Positions 23,269 to 32,052 of a stretch of 54,981 nucleotides of DNA are shown here, piece after piece. Both the position numbers and the translations under genes were made by a program. The notes under the pieces were generated by a model, which searched no databases, had not been told where the DNA came from, and worked only from the letters and a program-made list of their open reading frames with translations. Source of the DNA: Deltaproteobacteria bacterium (lineage in GTDB: Bacteria > Myxococcota > JADLHZ01); NCBI GenBank assembly GCA_020848545.1, contig JADLHZ010000042.1, forward strand, positions 1 through 54,981, in the 5' to 3' direction. How positions within the stretch are numbered: the stretch's first letter is position 1; each line of letters starts with the position of its first letter.

Positions 23269-24099
23269 ATGATGCAAACGACGACGACACCCCAGATTCT
23301 TTCGCAAGATCAACTCAAACGGATCGCACCGGCGGTGTTCGCGGCACATGCGGCGCCCAGTACATCGAGCCGATACGCGTTCGTTCCCACCTCCGAGGTC
23401 GTCACGGTTCTCGGTCGCCAAGGATTCGAGCCCGTCGCCGCTCAAGAGAAACGCGTCCGAATCGAAGCGCGTCGCGGGTATCAGTCACACGTGATTCGCT
23501 TCCGACGCACCGCCAGAACGCTGAGCGTCGGCGATTCGATCTACGAGCTCGTTCTCAAGACAGCGCACGACGGCACGTCGGCCTTCGAGTTCTCGGCGGG
23601 ACTGTTCCGGCTGGTTTGCTCGAACGGACTGATAGCGCCTGCAGGCAGCTTCGGCGGGTTCTCGGTGAAGCACGTCGGGTACGCCGCGCGCGACGTGGTC
23701 GAAGGCGTCGAGTCGATGCTGGATTCGCTTCCGGCGATGACCGCGGCGGTTGGCGAGATGCAGACGGTGGAGCTGACTCGCGACGAGCAGACACTGCTAG
23801 CCAAGAGCGCGGCACGGCTTCGGTGGAATGACAGCGTGCCGGTGACGGCGGACCGATTGCTCACACCGCGACGATACGAAGATCGCGGGCAAGACGTTTG
23901 GCGAACGTTCAACGTCATTCAGGAGAATCTCGTGCGAGGCGGCGTACGCGGAGTTGCTGCGAACGGTCGTCGACAACGGACGCGTGCAATGACTGGCGTG
24001 GACTCGAGCAGCCGATTGAACCGCGAGCTGTGGGCACTTGCCGAAGGCATGGCGAAGCTGAAGCGCGGCGAGTCGGTCGCTTCGATCGCGACGGTCTGA
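23269..24099 (+). CDS. DUF932-family mobile-element protein
   Basis: The 276-residue product matches the phage/plasmid DUF932 family in its pattern: SRYAFVPTSEVVTVLGRQGFEPV, then GYQSHVIRFRR, SIYELVLKTAHDGTSAFEFSAGLFRLVCSNGLI and FNVIQENLVRGG near the end. The family is common on plasmids, ICEs and phages. Its role is unknown, though a link to DNA transfer or establishment is often assumed. ATG 23269 follows AAGGAGA at the ideal distance; a longer frame from 22996 would pass through the leader hairpin. It sits before the SOS-controlled SRAP gene with 99 bases between. Confidence 0.85.
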   Translation: MMQTTTTPQILSQDQLKRIAPAVFAAHAAPSTSSRYAFVPTSEVVTVLGRQGFEPVAAQEKRVRIEARRGYQSHVIRFRRTARTLSVGDSIYELVLKTAHDGTSAFEFSAGLFRLVCSNGLIAPAGSFGGFSVKHVGYAARDVVEGVESMLDSLPAMTAAVGEMQTVELTRDEQTLLAKSAARLRWNDSVPVTADRLLTPRRYEDRGQDVWRTFNVIQENLVRGGVRGVAANGRRQRTRAMTGVDSSSRLNRELWALAEGMAKLKRGESVASIATV

Positions 24100-24169
24100 G
24101 CCGTTCACGATCCTGCGGTCCGATCCCGCAGCTCGTGTTTCTCGACCCATCGCACGTTAGGCTTTACAC

Positions 24170-24185
24170 CTGAACATTAGTTCAG
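24170..24185. promoter_or_regulatory. LexA box (SOS operator)
   Basis: CTGAACATTAGTTCAG is an inverted repeat (CTGAAC/GTTCAG) that agrees with the published Myxococcus LexA consensus CTRHAMRYBYGTTCAG at every position but one. It lies 13 bases before the ATG of the SRAP gene, so LexA binding would block it. That gene family is classically SOS-induced, which strengthens the call. Confidence 0.75.
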
Positions 24186-24198
24186 TTACCATGTCCCG

Positions 24199-24888
24199 AT
24201 GTGCGCGAGGTTTACGACAACCCAGGACGCCGAAGCTGTTTTCAGCGAGACGGGACTCTCGCCCCCGGCAGATTGGCGCTGTCATTATAATGTAGCGCCA
24301 TCGCAGGGGGTCCTCGCTGTCCGGCACGGCGACGATGACACGCGGCAACTCGCAACGCTTCGGTGGGGGCTTTTGCCGAGTTGGGCGAACGACAAGTCGC
24401 TCAGCAGCAGATTGATCATGGCCCGGGCGGAGACGGTCGAGGAGAAGCCGGCCTATCGCGATTCGTTTCGCGTCCGCCGTTGCGCGCTCGTTGCCGACGG
24501 CTTCTACGAGTGGCGCCGCGCGCGCGGTGGCAACGTGCCGTTCTACTTCCGCTTCTCGAAGCCGTTGTTCATCGCGGGGATTTGGGATCGGTGGTTCGAG
24601 CAGGGAGAGACGATCGAGAGCTGCGCGGTGCTGACGACGACGGCGAACGCTCTCGTTGCTGGCGTACACGATCGCATGCCGGTCCTGATCGGCGTCGACG
24701 ACTTGGACGTGTGGTTGTCGCCGTCGTCGCCGCGGAACGTGGTGCGCGAGCTCCTCGAACCGTCGCCACCCGAGTACCTGCGCGTGTTCGCCGCCGACCG
24801 GGCCGTGAACAATCCAGCGAACGACTTTCCGCAGCTGCTCGGCGACTACGCGGAAGAGGCCGACTGGTTCGGTCGTGCGCACCCGTGA
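24199..24888 (+). CDS. SRAP-domain (HMCES/YedK) abasic-site shield protein
   Basis: A 229-residue SOS response-associated peptidase family protein. These proteins bind abasic sites in single-stranded DNA and form a covalent thiazolidine link through Cys2, exposed when Met1 is removed. Cys2 is present (MCAR), as are Asn31 in CHYNVAPSQ, the ARAET motif, Glu104 in GFYEWRR and His157 in GVHDRMPVLI, the usual catalytic set. Length is normal. A LexA box sits just upstream, so it should be induced by DNA damage. Its stop overlaps the GTG of the next gene by four bases. Confidence 0.93.
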   Translation: MCARFTTTQDAEAVFSETGLSPPADWRCHYNVAPSQGVLAVRHGDDDTRQLATLRWGLLPSWANDKSLSSRLIMARAETVEEKPAYRDSFRVRRCALVADGFYEWRRARGGNVPFYFRFSKPLFIAGIWDRWFEQGETIESCAVLTTTANALVAGVHDRMPVLIGVDDLDVWLSPSSPRNVVRELLEPSPPEYLRVFAADRAVNNPANDFPQLLGDYAEEADWFGRAHP

Positions 24889-25256
24889 GCGACAGGTCGC
24901 TGCCGCCGTCGCCGGCGTTCATGACGCCGAAGAGCGAGGCGGTTTGCGCTATATGCGGCCAACCTGCGAACCGGGAACCGACGTGGATGATCGATCACCC
25001 GAGTTGGGCGCACGAAAATTGCGTCGATTGGAGTGGCCGCTCGTTCCCGCTCGAATGGAAGCTGCGGACGCTTCGCTCGATCGCACGCGGCCTCGTGCGT
25101 ACTACTCGACGCGTGTTCGCCGCAGGCCGATTTCTCGCGGAGACTCGACGCAATTGGCCCAAGGATGCACGTCGCAAGCTCGCGATGTTCCGCGCGTACG
25201 AGGACGCCGCAAGCTTGGAGTTGCGACGTTTGAGAGAATGGCTTGAGAAGCGCTAA
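24885..25256 (+). CDS. small zinc-finger-like protein coupled to the SRAP gene
   Basis: GTG 24885 overlaps the SRAP stop (GTGA), the same coupling as otsA-otsB, which decides the start. The 123-residue product has a probable metal site, CAICGQPANREPTWMIDH followed by HENC (Cys-x2-Cys, His, His, Cys), then a strongly basic helical part (LRSIARGLVRTTRRVFAAG; RRNWPKDARRKLAMF). It has no known family to me. A basic zinc protein translated with an abasic-site sensor and under LexA control suggests a DNA-binding helper in damage response; that is inference. Confidence 0.65.
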   Translation: MSDRSLPPSPAFMTPKSEAVCAICGQPANREPTWMIDHPSWAHENCVDWSGRSFPLEWKLRTLRSIARGLVRTTRRVFAAGRFLAETRRNWPKDARRKLAMFRAYEDAASLELRRLREWLEKR

Positions 25257-25354
25257 CGGGTCGACGCTGGTCTTGACGAAGCGCTCGAAGTCCAGCGTAT
25301 GTCGCTGCGAATCGTTGTTGTTTGGCGCTCGCCCGATGGGCGCGAGGGGATATT

Positions 25355-27394
25355 GTGACTGAGCCAAGTCGAGTTACTCCTGACGACGGCGATAGCTCGC
25401 ACGCCATGCAGGTCGACGTGCTCGGGTGTATCCGAAGTACACAGGTGCCGCTGCACGCCGCATTTCTTCCTGTCTTCGAGGCCGTAGTGAACGGGATCCA
25501 CTCGACGCAAGATCGCTTCGGCGATCAAGTTGGCAAGCTCGGAACCGTCCACGTCCACATCCGACGAGTCGCGCAGCAGAGCATCCCGGGTTCAGGCAAG
25601 GCACCGCTGGTCGGCATCACGAGCTTTGCCATCGTCGACAACGGGGTTGGCTTTTCAGACGCGAATTTGAAGTCCTTCGAGACTGCATACAGCACGGCGA
25701 AGGCAAGCCGGGGAGGAAAGGGGCTCGGTCGTTTCTCTTGGCTGGTCCTTTGTCGGCAAGCTCGGATCGTAAGTACGTTTGAACATCTTGGCAGCCGACG
25801 CCAGAGATCATTCTTTTTTCGCCCCTCGCCGAGCGGGATCGAGGAGTTTCGCGAGGAGCCTGTGTCGACTGCGGCTGAGCTCTCGACAACCGTGGAACTT
25901 CAAGATGTGAACGATAAATACTTCGAGGCTCTTCGCCGCGGCTCGGAGGTGATCGTCGAGCGGCTTTTCGAGCATTGTTTTGACTATCTCGTGGTGGGGC
26001 GGTGTCCTAAGATCCTGGTCCTCGACGAACGCGCAGACGGAACAGATCGTATTGACGTGAATGGGAAACTTTCCGAGCTATCGATCGGCGAGCCGATCGA
26101 TTTGACGATCGGAAAGAACACCCTGCGCATCCGGCACGTCCGACAGCCGCACAAACAGGACCGCCATCACGAGGCGCATCTTTGCGCTCACCACCGAGTG
26201 GTGACTTCGTTTCCGCTAGCGCAGGTCTCGGAGCTCGGGTCACATCCGATTCGTGCAACTCCGGATGGAGCGGCCGAAGTTCACCATGTGTTTGTGAGCG
26301 GCGAGATCCTCGACGCGAGCGTGGACACCACCCGCACACGGCTCGACCTGGCGGAAGACGAGTCATTGTTTGCACAGGCCGGTGGCCTGGATATGAAGAC
26401 TTTGCGCGCTGCGCTGGGACGGCACGTCAACGAACACCTCGCACCGTTTCTCCGAGCGGAAAGAGAGGAGAACTTCCGGCGCGTCGAGCAACACATTCGC
26501 AAGGTTCAACCTGAATACCAACACCTCTTGCGGCGGAAAGCCGAGCAGCTTGAACGGGTAAAGTGGTCGGATGATGCAACCCAGTTAGATGAGAGCCTCT
26601 ACCGGGTCCAACAAGAGTGGGAGCGCGAGGTCAGACGTCAGCAGGCGGAAGTCGAAAAGCAGCTCAGTGACGAGAAGGTTGATCCAAACAGCGTTGCGGC
26701 AGAGCTCGAGAAGGTCATCCAGGAGGTAAACGAAGTTGGCCGATCGAATCTCGTCCGGTACGTGGCGCGGCGACATGCCGTACTCATCTTCATGCGTCGA
26801 TTGCTCGCAAAAAAGGCGCTCGAAGCGCATGTGCACCGCATCGTTTTTCCGCTTCGAAGTACGACCGACGAGGTTGCTTACGACGACCACAACCTGTGGC
26901 TTCTCGATGATACGCTTGCGTTCTACGACCTCGTAGCGTCGGATGTGCCTCTCAAGGACATCAAGCTATCTCCCGCAGATTCTGAACGCCGTCCTGACAT
27001 TCTTGCGTTCAAGACAGGAGACCCGCCCTTCCACCACATCGCTCTGGTCGAGTTCAAACGTCCGGAGCGCGCGGACGACAACCCAGTGCAGCAACTCGTC
27101 GAGTACGCTGTGCTCCTGCGAGACGGCGGTGCCAAAGGAACGGACGGCACTTCTCTACCGGGCATTCCCAAGAGTGTGCGCATCGACGCCTATGCGGTCG
27201 CCACGCTGACGCCGGAACTCGAGGCAAGGGTGAGAACAGGGCCCGGCAACATGCAAAAGGTTGAAGGCGACTGGCGATGGCACGGAGGCGTGCCCGGAGA
27301 GAACCTCACAATTGAGTTGTTCGACTTCAACGTGTTCGTGAATCGGGCCGAACAACGCAATCGAGCGTTCTTCAGAAAGCTCGGCTTGACGTAG
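25355..27394 (+). CDS. GHKL ATPase with C-terminal PD-(D/E)XK-like nuclease domain
   Basis: A 679-residue soluble protein. The N-terminal Hsp90/HATPase-like domain has the N box with E42 and N46 (PVFEAVVNGIHS), G1 at residues 95-100 (DNGVGF) and G2 at 119-126 (RGGKGLGR). A long coiled coil with many E, K and R follows in the middle (VQQEWEREVRRQQAEVEKQL). Near residues 545-570 RRPDILAF and ALVEFKRP form a D...ExK pattern typical of the restriction-enzyme nuclease fold. GTG 25355 is preferred because GAGGGGA lies four bases upstream; TTG 25322 has none. Similar ATPase-nuclease fusions occur as single-gene antiphage candidates. The position between the SOS genes and DISARM supports that; function is inferred. 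Confidence 0.75.
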   Translation: MTEPSRVTPDDGDSSHAMQVDVLGCIRSTQVPLHAAFLPVFEAVVNGIHSTQDRFGDQVGKLGTVHVHIRRVAQQSIPGSGKAPLVGITSFAIVDNGVGFSDANLKSFETAYSTAKASRGGKGLGRFSWLVLCRQARIVSTFEHLGSRRQRSFFFRPSPSGIEEFREEPVSTAAELSTTVELQDVNDKYFEALRRGSEVIVERLFEHCFDYLVVGRCPKILVLDERADGTDRIDVNGKLSELSIGEPIDLTIGKNTLRIRHVRQPHKQDRHHEAHLCAHHRVVTSFPLAQVSELGSHPIRATPDGAAEVHHVFVSGEILDASVDTTRTRLDLAEDESLFAQAGGLDMKTLRAALGRHVNEHLAPFLRAEREENFRRVEQHIRKVQPEYQHLLRRKAEQLERVKWSDDATQLDESLYRVQQEWEREVRRQQAEVEKQLSDEKVDPNSVAAELEKVIQEVNEVGRSNLVRYVARRHAVLIFMRRLLAKKALEAHVHRIVFPLRSTTDEVAYDDHNLWLLDDTLAFYDLVASDVPLKDIKLSPADSERRPDILAFKTGDPPFHHIALVEFKRPERADDNPVQQLVEYAVLLRDGGAKGTDGTSLPGIPKSVRIDAYAVATLTPELEARVRTGPGNMQKVEGDWRWHGGVPGENLTIELFDFNVFVNRAEQRNRAFFRKLGLT

Positions 27395-27441
27395 CCCCTA
27401 TCGACGACCCGGTGATCCCGCTCAGATCACTCGGAGTCCCG

Positions 27442-28419
27442 TTAGTCGATGATCGAGCAAGCACCGACACGAAGTCGCGTATCGCCGAGCCATAAGACAT
27501 CGCCGTCACACAGATGCTTCAGCCGCACCTCGCCCAGTGTCTCGTGCCGCGTACCGTTCGTGCTGCCGAGATCCGCGATGTAGCTCGCGTCGCCGATCGA
27601 AAAGAGCAGCGCATGCACGCGAGACAAACGCTGCTCCCACTCGAGCGTCCCCGGCGCGCCGCAGCGCTCGTAGCGACCGAGCATGAAGCCGCGAGCGAGC
27701 GCGTCGGCGCTGGGGCGAAATACAATCTGGGGCACGCCACGAACGGCCTGTCGAAGTGGCGACGAGAACGTCTGGTCTTCGCCGATCCTCGGCAGCTGCG
27801 TCCCGGCGGAGCTCGGCTCGCGAATGGACACGTCTTCGAGCGTGTAGACGAACTTCGCCGCGGTCTTTGCCGGCGCGTTTGCTCGAACGAACGACGCACG
27901 ACTCAGCTCTGCAATGCCGAGTGCGCCGAGGTTCGCCTGGTCCGCGGAGAATGCGACGAACAAGTGCGACCCGAGGCGAAGAGCGCAAGGCAGATCGAGC
28001 GTCGCCGAGCCGATCCGACGTCCGGCGAGGTCGCAGGTTCCGTCGTCGCCACCGAGGTCGAACCAGAAGAGCTCGTCGGCACGTTCGGGACGACGCACGA
28101 GCAACGCGTGGCGAAGCGCGAAGTCGTCGGTGGCGCCCCGAAGATCCGCGTGCGAGTGCCGGCCGATGGAAACCGTTTCCACCTTGTCGCGGGCGAGCAT
28201 CGAACCGTGGGACGCGAGACGCCCCGCGTGATCGATCATTCCGTAGTGGACCCCTTCGCCCTCCCTGGTCTTCATGATGAGCTCGCGTGCTCCCCGCTCG
28301 AGGCGCACCGGCTCTGGCTCGACCGGGAAGACGTAGGCGATACACGTCTTGCCGTCCCTCGACGTCCCGTCGATCTCCCTATGCATCCGCTGAACCACGA
28401 TCGTCAGGTCACGCCGCAT
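27442..28419 (-). CDS. double FHA-domain protein, copy 2
   Basis: A 325-residue protein with two FHA-type folds. The first (residues 82-160) shows VSIGRHSHADL, RHALLV and DLGGDDGT; the second (243-323) is near-canonical with FMLGRYERCG, RLSRVHALLF (SRxH at 266-269) and DLGSTNGTRHE (283-293). ATG 28419 is chosen because GGAGG lies just upstream; an upstream in-frame start at 28506 lacks one. It is the better-preserved counterpart of the FHA protein at 22000. It ends 47 bases from the GHKL gene (convergent) and follows the winged-helix gene by 93 bases on the same strand. Confidence 0.85.
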   Translation of the reverse strand: MRRDLTIVVQRMHREIDGTSRDGKTCIAYVFPVEPEPVRLERGARELIMKTREGEGVHYGMIDHAGRLASHGSMLARDKVETVSIGRHSHADLRGATDDFALRHALLVRRPERADELFWFDLGGDDGTCDLAGRRIGSATLDLPCALRLGSHLFVAFSADQANLGALGIAELSRASFVRANAPAKTAAKFVYTLEDVSIREPSSAGTQLPRIGEDQTFSSPLRQAVRGVPQIVFRPSADALARGFMLGRYERCGAPGTLEWEQRLSRVHALLFSIGDASYIADLGSTNGTRHETLGEVRLKHLCDGDVLWLGDTRLRVGACSIID

Positions 28420-28512
28420 CGAGCCTCCGATGACACCAGAGTACAAGAAGCGAGCGTCAGGATTGGTCGCCTCGCGCGCGGTGGCGCCGATGACGCATGA
28501 GCGCAAACGAAG

Positions 28513-29244
28513 TCAGGGTTGCGTGGCTAGTGCTGAGGTACCGCTCGCCGGCGCCGACGCAAACGCGTCGAGATCGAATGCTTGCTGAGGGCTTCCGCCA
28601 AGCCCACGCACAAAATACAAGTTGCTGTCTTCGCGACGTTCGCGACTGTCCATGTGCAGTAGTTCCGATTCCATCAGCAGGCTCAGAGCAGCGCGAATGT
28701 GCCGTCGTTCGATCCCGAGTCGCTGGGTGATTTTGGGATAGGTCACGCGAGAATAGCCGGAGCGGTTCTCTCGCAAGGCGACCAGGAGCAGGAACAACTT
28801 CAGCGCTGCCAACGTGACGCCAGTTCTTTGATGGATCGATCGAAGAAAGCGTCCCGACTCTACCTGGCGCCATGGAAACGGTCCCCATCCCGTACCGGCG
28901 GGGGAAAGGGGCAGCGAGTAGCAGGAGATCATGCTCTTGCGATCGGTCGGCCGCGTAATGAAGTCTCGTGTGACGAGGCCTCGATCTGCGAGCACCTTGG
29001 CTGCAGACATGCCCGCAGATCGGCCGATCGATCCCGCTTCTGCTACATCGTCGAGTGATGCCACGAAGTTGATGCAGCTTCTCCTCGCGTGAAACTCAAG
29101 TTGTCCCTTGAGGATCAGGAGACCGTAGTAGGTCTTCAGCAACGTCACTGCCTCGGAGCCGCTGAACGATGTGATCACCGCTGGTTGCAGGACCCAGTCC
29201 GTCGGCATTTTCACGAACCCGTACATCTTCTTGCTGGTCACCAC
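28513..29244 (-). CDS. double winged-helix protein, possible regulator or replication-type protein
   Basis: The 243-residue product begins VVTSKKMYGFVKMPTDWVLQ. Two winged-helix-like blocks are visible: one near residues 30-100 (FSGSEAVTLLKTYYGLLILKG; AEAGSIGRSAGMSAAKVLADRGLV) and one near 150-215 (TLAALKLFLLLVALRENRSGYSRV; YPKITQRLGIERRHIRAALSLLMESELL). Such pairs occur in plasmid replication initiators and in regulators; I cannot choose. GTG 29244 follows GAGGAGG at the right distance, so the longer frame from 29310 is rejected. It stands between the FHA gene and drmC. The A+T-rich upstream stretch to 29461 holds an inverted repeat that may be its operator. Confidence 0.55.
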   Translation of the reverse strand: MVTSKKMYGFVKMPTDWVLQPAVITSFSGSEAVTLLKTYYGLLILKGQLEFHARRSCINFVASLDDVAEAGSIGRSAGMSAAKVLADRGLVTRDFITRPTDRKSMISCYSLPLSPAGTGWGPFPWRQVESGRFLRSIHQRTGVTLAALKLFLLLVALRENRSGYSRVTYPKITQRLGIERRHIRAALSLLMESELLHMDSRERREDSNLYFVRGLGGSPQQAFDLDAFASAPASGTSALATQP

Positions 29245-29342
29245 GGTGGCCTCCTCGCGCGAACCGGCGCCGGCGGTTCTCTTGGCTGCGGCGCTTGAAT
29301 TCCTCGGCACTGCTCATCGTGCCGGTTTTTCATGTAGTAGTT

Positions 29343-29363
29343 CTTACGTCTAGAAAGCGTAAG
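29343..29363. promoter_or_regulatory. inverted repeat in an A+T-rich promoter region
   Basis: CTTACG and CGTAAG flank nine bases (TCTAGAAAG) about 100 bases upstream of the winged-helix gene. The block 29320-29430 is markedly A+T-richer than its surroundings and contains no gene; it probably holds the minus-strand promoter. The symmetric half-sites suggest an operator, perhaps for the winged-helix protein itself. Confidence 0.4.
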
Positions 29364-29461
29364 GGGCGGCGGATGGAATTATTCGAGTAAAAACGGTGGT
29401 TTATGTAATTTTTTAGCGGTGCTTGGCGAGACGACTTGTTCCGCTTCGCTGAAGGGTCGAG

Positions 29462-30226
29462 TCAGAGCATCGGGTCCGTTCGCACGAGGTAGCCGGCGTG
29501 GATCAGCGCGTCGAACTGGCGCTCGATTCGCGCGGCCAGATCGGGTTCGAAGAGCCGCACCCCAAGCTCGATGTTGAGGTTCATCGCGAAGCCGGTCAGG
29601 TTCGCGCTCGTGATCAACGCCTCTCGCCCATCCGCTGCCGCGCATTTCGCGTGCAGCAGCCCGGCTCTCTGGCGCTCGTCGCGCTCACGCGCGTCAGCTG
29701 GCCAACAATAACATCGCGCGGAGCGGAGGATCTCGGGAGCGAAACCCAAACGCGCATCGACCGAGAGCCGCCCCTCGCTCTCTTCGCTGTGCTCCAACAC
29801 CAGCGAGAGCTGAACCCCTCGGGCCAACGCTGCCGCAAGTGCGTCGCTCAGCGCCTCCAGCCGATATGCAGCGAAAGAGACAAGGAGGACCCGCTCACGT
29901 GCGGCGGTCACGAGATCGACGAGCGCCTCGTCATGACGGCGCAGCGTACTCCCCTGCACCGACGGGCCGGACCATAAGAGCTCCGGTCGGCCGACGCGAG
30001 CGTGCATGGCGACCGCGCCTTCGAGCGCCGCCGCGATGGCCTCACGCGAGAGATTGGGCTCATCGCAACAAATCGCGAGCCGCTTCGCCCATGCAGCGAG
30101 CGACGGCGTGAGCGATTCGGCACCGCCGCGCCTCACCGCGATCGCAACCACTCTCGCCGAAGTGGTCGGCAGCTCGGCCGCACACGTGACCACCTGATTC
30201 AGCACTTCGGCAGGGAGCGCCGTCAT
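29462..30226 (-). CDS. drmC: DISARM phospholipase-D-like protein DrmC
   Basis: A 254-residue protein with one PLD active-site motif, HAKCAAAD (His-x-Lys-x4-Asp), followed by GREALITSANLTGFAMNLNIELGV. DrmC is the PLD-family component of DISARM and is reported to be dispensable for protection in some systems. ATG 30226 overlaps the drmB stop (ATGA), which decides the start; the longer frame to 30343 lies inside drmB. It is the last gene of the operon, with the A+T-rich region and the winged-helix gene after it. Confidence 0.88.
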   Translation of the reverse strand: MTALPAEVLNQVVTCAAELPTTSARVVAIAVRRGGAESLTPSLAAWAKRLAICCDEPNLSREAIAAALEGAVAMHARVGRPELLWSGPSVQGSTLRRHDEALVDLVTAARERVLLVSFAAYRLEALSDALAAALARGVQLSLVLEHSEESEGRLSVDARLGFAPEILRSARCYCWPADARERDERQRAGLLHAKCAAADGREALITSANLTGFAMNLNIELGVRLFEPDLAARIERQFDALIHAGYLVRTDPML

Positions 30227-32052
30227 CGCACGTTGAGCCCGGCAAAGAACGCGAATGCGTCGCGCGCGAGCGTCTGCACGAGCACGCTGCGATCGAGGTA
30301 ACGATTGCCCTTCTCGCACGAGGTCTCCGCCGCGAACAAACACGCATGGCAGGCGGCGCCGTGCAGCGACACGCCGGCGAGATCACTCCCAAAGTGATGC
30401 TCGCCGCAGAGCGGATCCGAGGCGCAGAGCCGCATGTGATCGAGCGCCGCCAGAACGTGACGCTCGAGTTCGGCCGGCTGTCCTTGCTTGACGAGACCGC
30501 CGAGCGTGCCTTCGCTGTCCGGCGCGGCCGTGTACAAAAGAAAGCCAGCCATCGGATCGCCGTCGCCGCCGGGCGCGTTCGAGTAGATCCGTTCGCGGAT
30601 GCTCGCCGAAGAGTAGCCACACTCAAGCGCGAGCTCGCGCATCAACGCGTGCGACAGCGAATGCAGCAGCAGATAGCGCACGCCTGGAAAGCCAATCTCC
30701 GGCTGATCCGCGCCTCGCGCCCTCCTCCAACGCACATGCGCTGCCCGCAGCTCATGCACCAGCGGCTCGACCGCGCGCGAGCTCTCCCACCGCGCAACTG
30801 TTTCCTCGTGGAGCGAAATGAAAATCCCCTCACCGCGCGTCTCCGTCGCGGGCGCGAACGAAGCCGCTCCGCGCGAAAGCCGCATGCGCCGGGTGTCATC
30901 GTACGCGATTCGATAGAAGCCGATGAGAGCTGTAACCGCGCGAAGGCGCTCGACTAGCCCGACGCGTTCGACGAGCCCGACCAAGCGCGCCGGGGTGGGC
31001 GCTCGCGTTAGCTTGAAGTCCGCTTCGATGCGCGACGTCTCGGGGCCGGAGAACACGCGCCATTCGGGCGGTTTCAGGTCCGGTGTCGGCTGATCAGCAG
31101 CCACGCCCTGGCGTTCGGCGAGGACCGCCGCCCAAACGTCCTCCGCTGTCGCGTCGCGAAGTGCCGGCAGCTCACCACGCTGAAGCAGGTAGCGCACCAC
31201 GTCGATGCTCGGTGCCTCGGAGAGCCGTTCCCAGTAGTGTTTCACGGCGTGTGTGAGGGGATCGCTCGCGAGCGGGATCGAGAGCGCCGAGAGCTGATCG
31301 GCAAACCAGAGGTTGGACGCGCCGAGCAAGATCGGCGTCGCGCGCTCCTCGCACGTCTCGAAGTCGCGAAGATGGGGCCGCCTGCCTCGACATTGCGGCA
31401 TCGCAGCCCGCCCTTCCTCTCCGAACACGACCGCGAGCGGCACACTGCGATCGCAAACGCGGCACGCGATGAACACGTCGGCCACTTCGCCTGACACACC
31501 GCCCTCCCGCAGCTCGAGTACGGGGCGCTCACAACGCGGATGATCGCCGTGCACGATCTCCACCCACGGAAAGTCGTCGACATGTCCGTTCTCGCACGCA
31601 ACGAGGAAGCGCGCCGGCAACGCCCGCACCGGCCGGGGGCCACACGTGCGATGAACAAAGTGAGCCTTCTCCGGCCGGATGTCGTTCGCTTGAAAATCAA
31701 AGACGCCCGAGTTGAGCGGACCCAAGAAGTTGCAACGCGGACAGCGGAGCCATCGCGGGAAGATACCGACCGGGAGCCCGCGCTCGACACCGTCCGTATG
31801 CATGGAGCGGTGTGGCCCGTCGTCTTCGCTGATCGGCGGCGAGAGCAAGCGCTGGACATTGGGTCCGAGCAAACCTTGCACCGCGGCGAGTAGGCGTGGC
31901 TCATCGATTGGCGCGCATGCGTCGCGCGGCCAATCATCGAGGCCCATCACCATAACGGATAGGTTGGGCAAGTCGATCACGCAGCCAACGCCGGCCATGT
32001 ACTGGGTCTGGCTTGGCCGCACCGTCCCGAGCTTCGTCTGCGGCAGCGTCAT
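30223..32052 (-). CDS. drmB: DISARM DUF1998 protein DrmB
   Basis: A 609-residue protein. Zinc-type Cys pairs appear at WLRCPRCNFLG and ACRVCDRSVP. The C-terminal third is the DUF1998 region: RYLLLHSLSHALMRELALECG, then LLYTAAPDSEGTLGGLV and the Cys cluster CASDPLCGEHH and GAACHACLFAAETSCEKGN. DrmB forms a complex with DrmA that can sense free DNA ends of incoming phage. ATG 32052 overlaps the drmA stop (ATGA) and has GGAG upstream; GTG 32064 is a less likely start. Confidence 0.92.
   Translation of the reverse strand: MTLPQTKLGTVRPSQTQYMAGVGCVIDLPNLSVMVMGLDDWPRDACAPIDEPRLLAAVQGLLGPNVQRLLSPPISEDDGPHRSMHTDGVERGLPVGIFPRWLRCPRCNFLGPLNSGVFDFQANDIRPEKAHFVHRTCGPRPVRALPARFLVACENGHVDDFPWVEIVHGDHPRCERPVLELREGGVSGEVADVFIACRVCDRSVPLAVVFGEEGRAAMPQCRGRRPHLRDFETCEERATPILLGASNLWFADQLSALSIPLASDPLTHAVKHYWERLSEAPSIDVVRYLLQRGELPALRDATAEDVWAAVLAERQGVAADQPTPDLKPPEWRVFSGPETSRIEADFKLTRAPTPARLVGLVERVGLVERLRAVTALIGFYRIAYDDTRRMRLSRGAASFAPATETRGEGIFISLHEETVARWESSRAVEPLVHELRAAHVRWRRARGADQPEIGFPGVRYLLLHSLSHALMRELALECGYSSASIRERIYSNAPGGDGDPMAGFLLYTAAPDSEGTLGGLVKQGQPAELERHVLAALDHMRLCASDPLCGEHHFGSDLAGVSLHGAACHACLFAAETSCEKGNRYLDRSVLVQTLARDAFAFFAGLNVR

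Noticed and set aside
27412-27430. GTGATC/GATCAC stem between the GHKL and FHA genes as a terminator
   Set aside because: Only six base pairs and no T tract on either strand; too weak to call.
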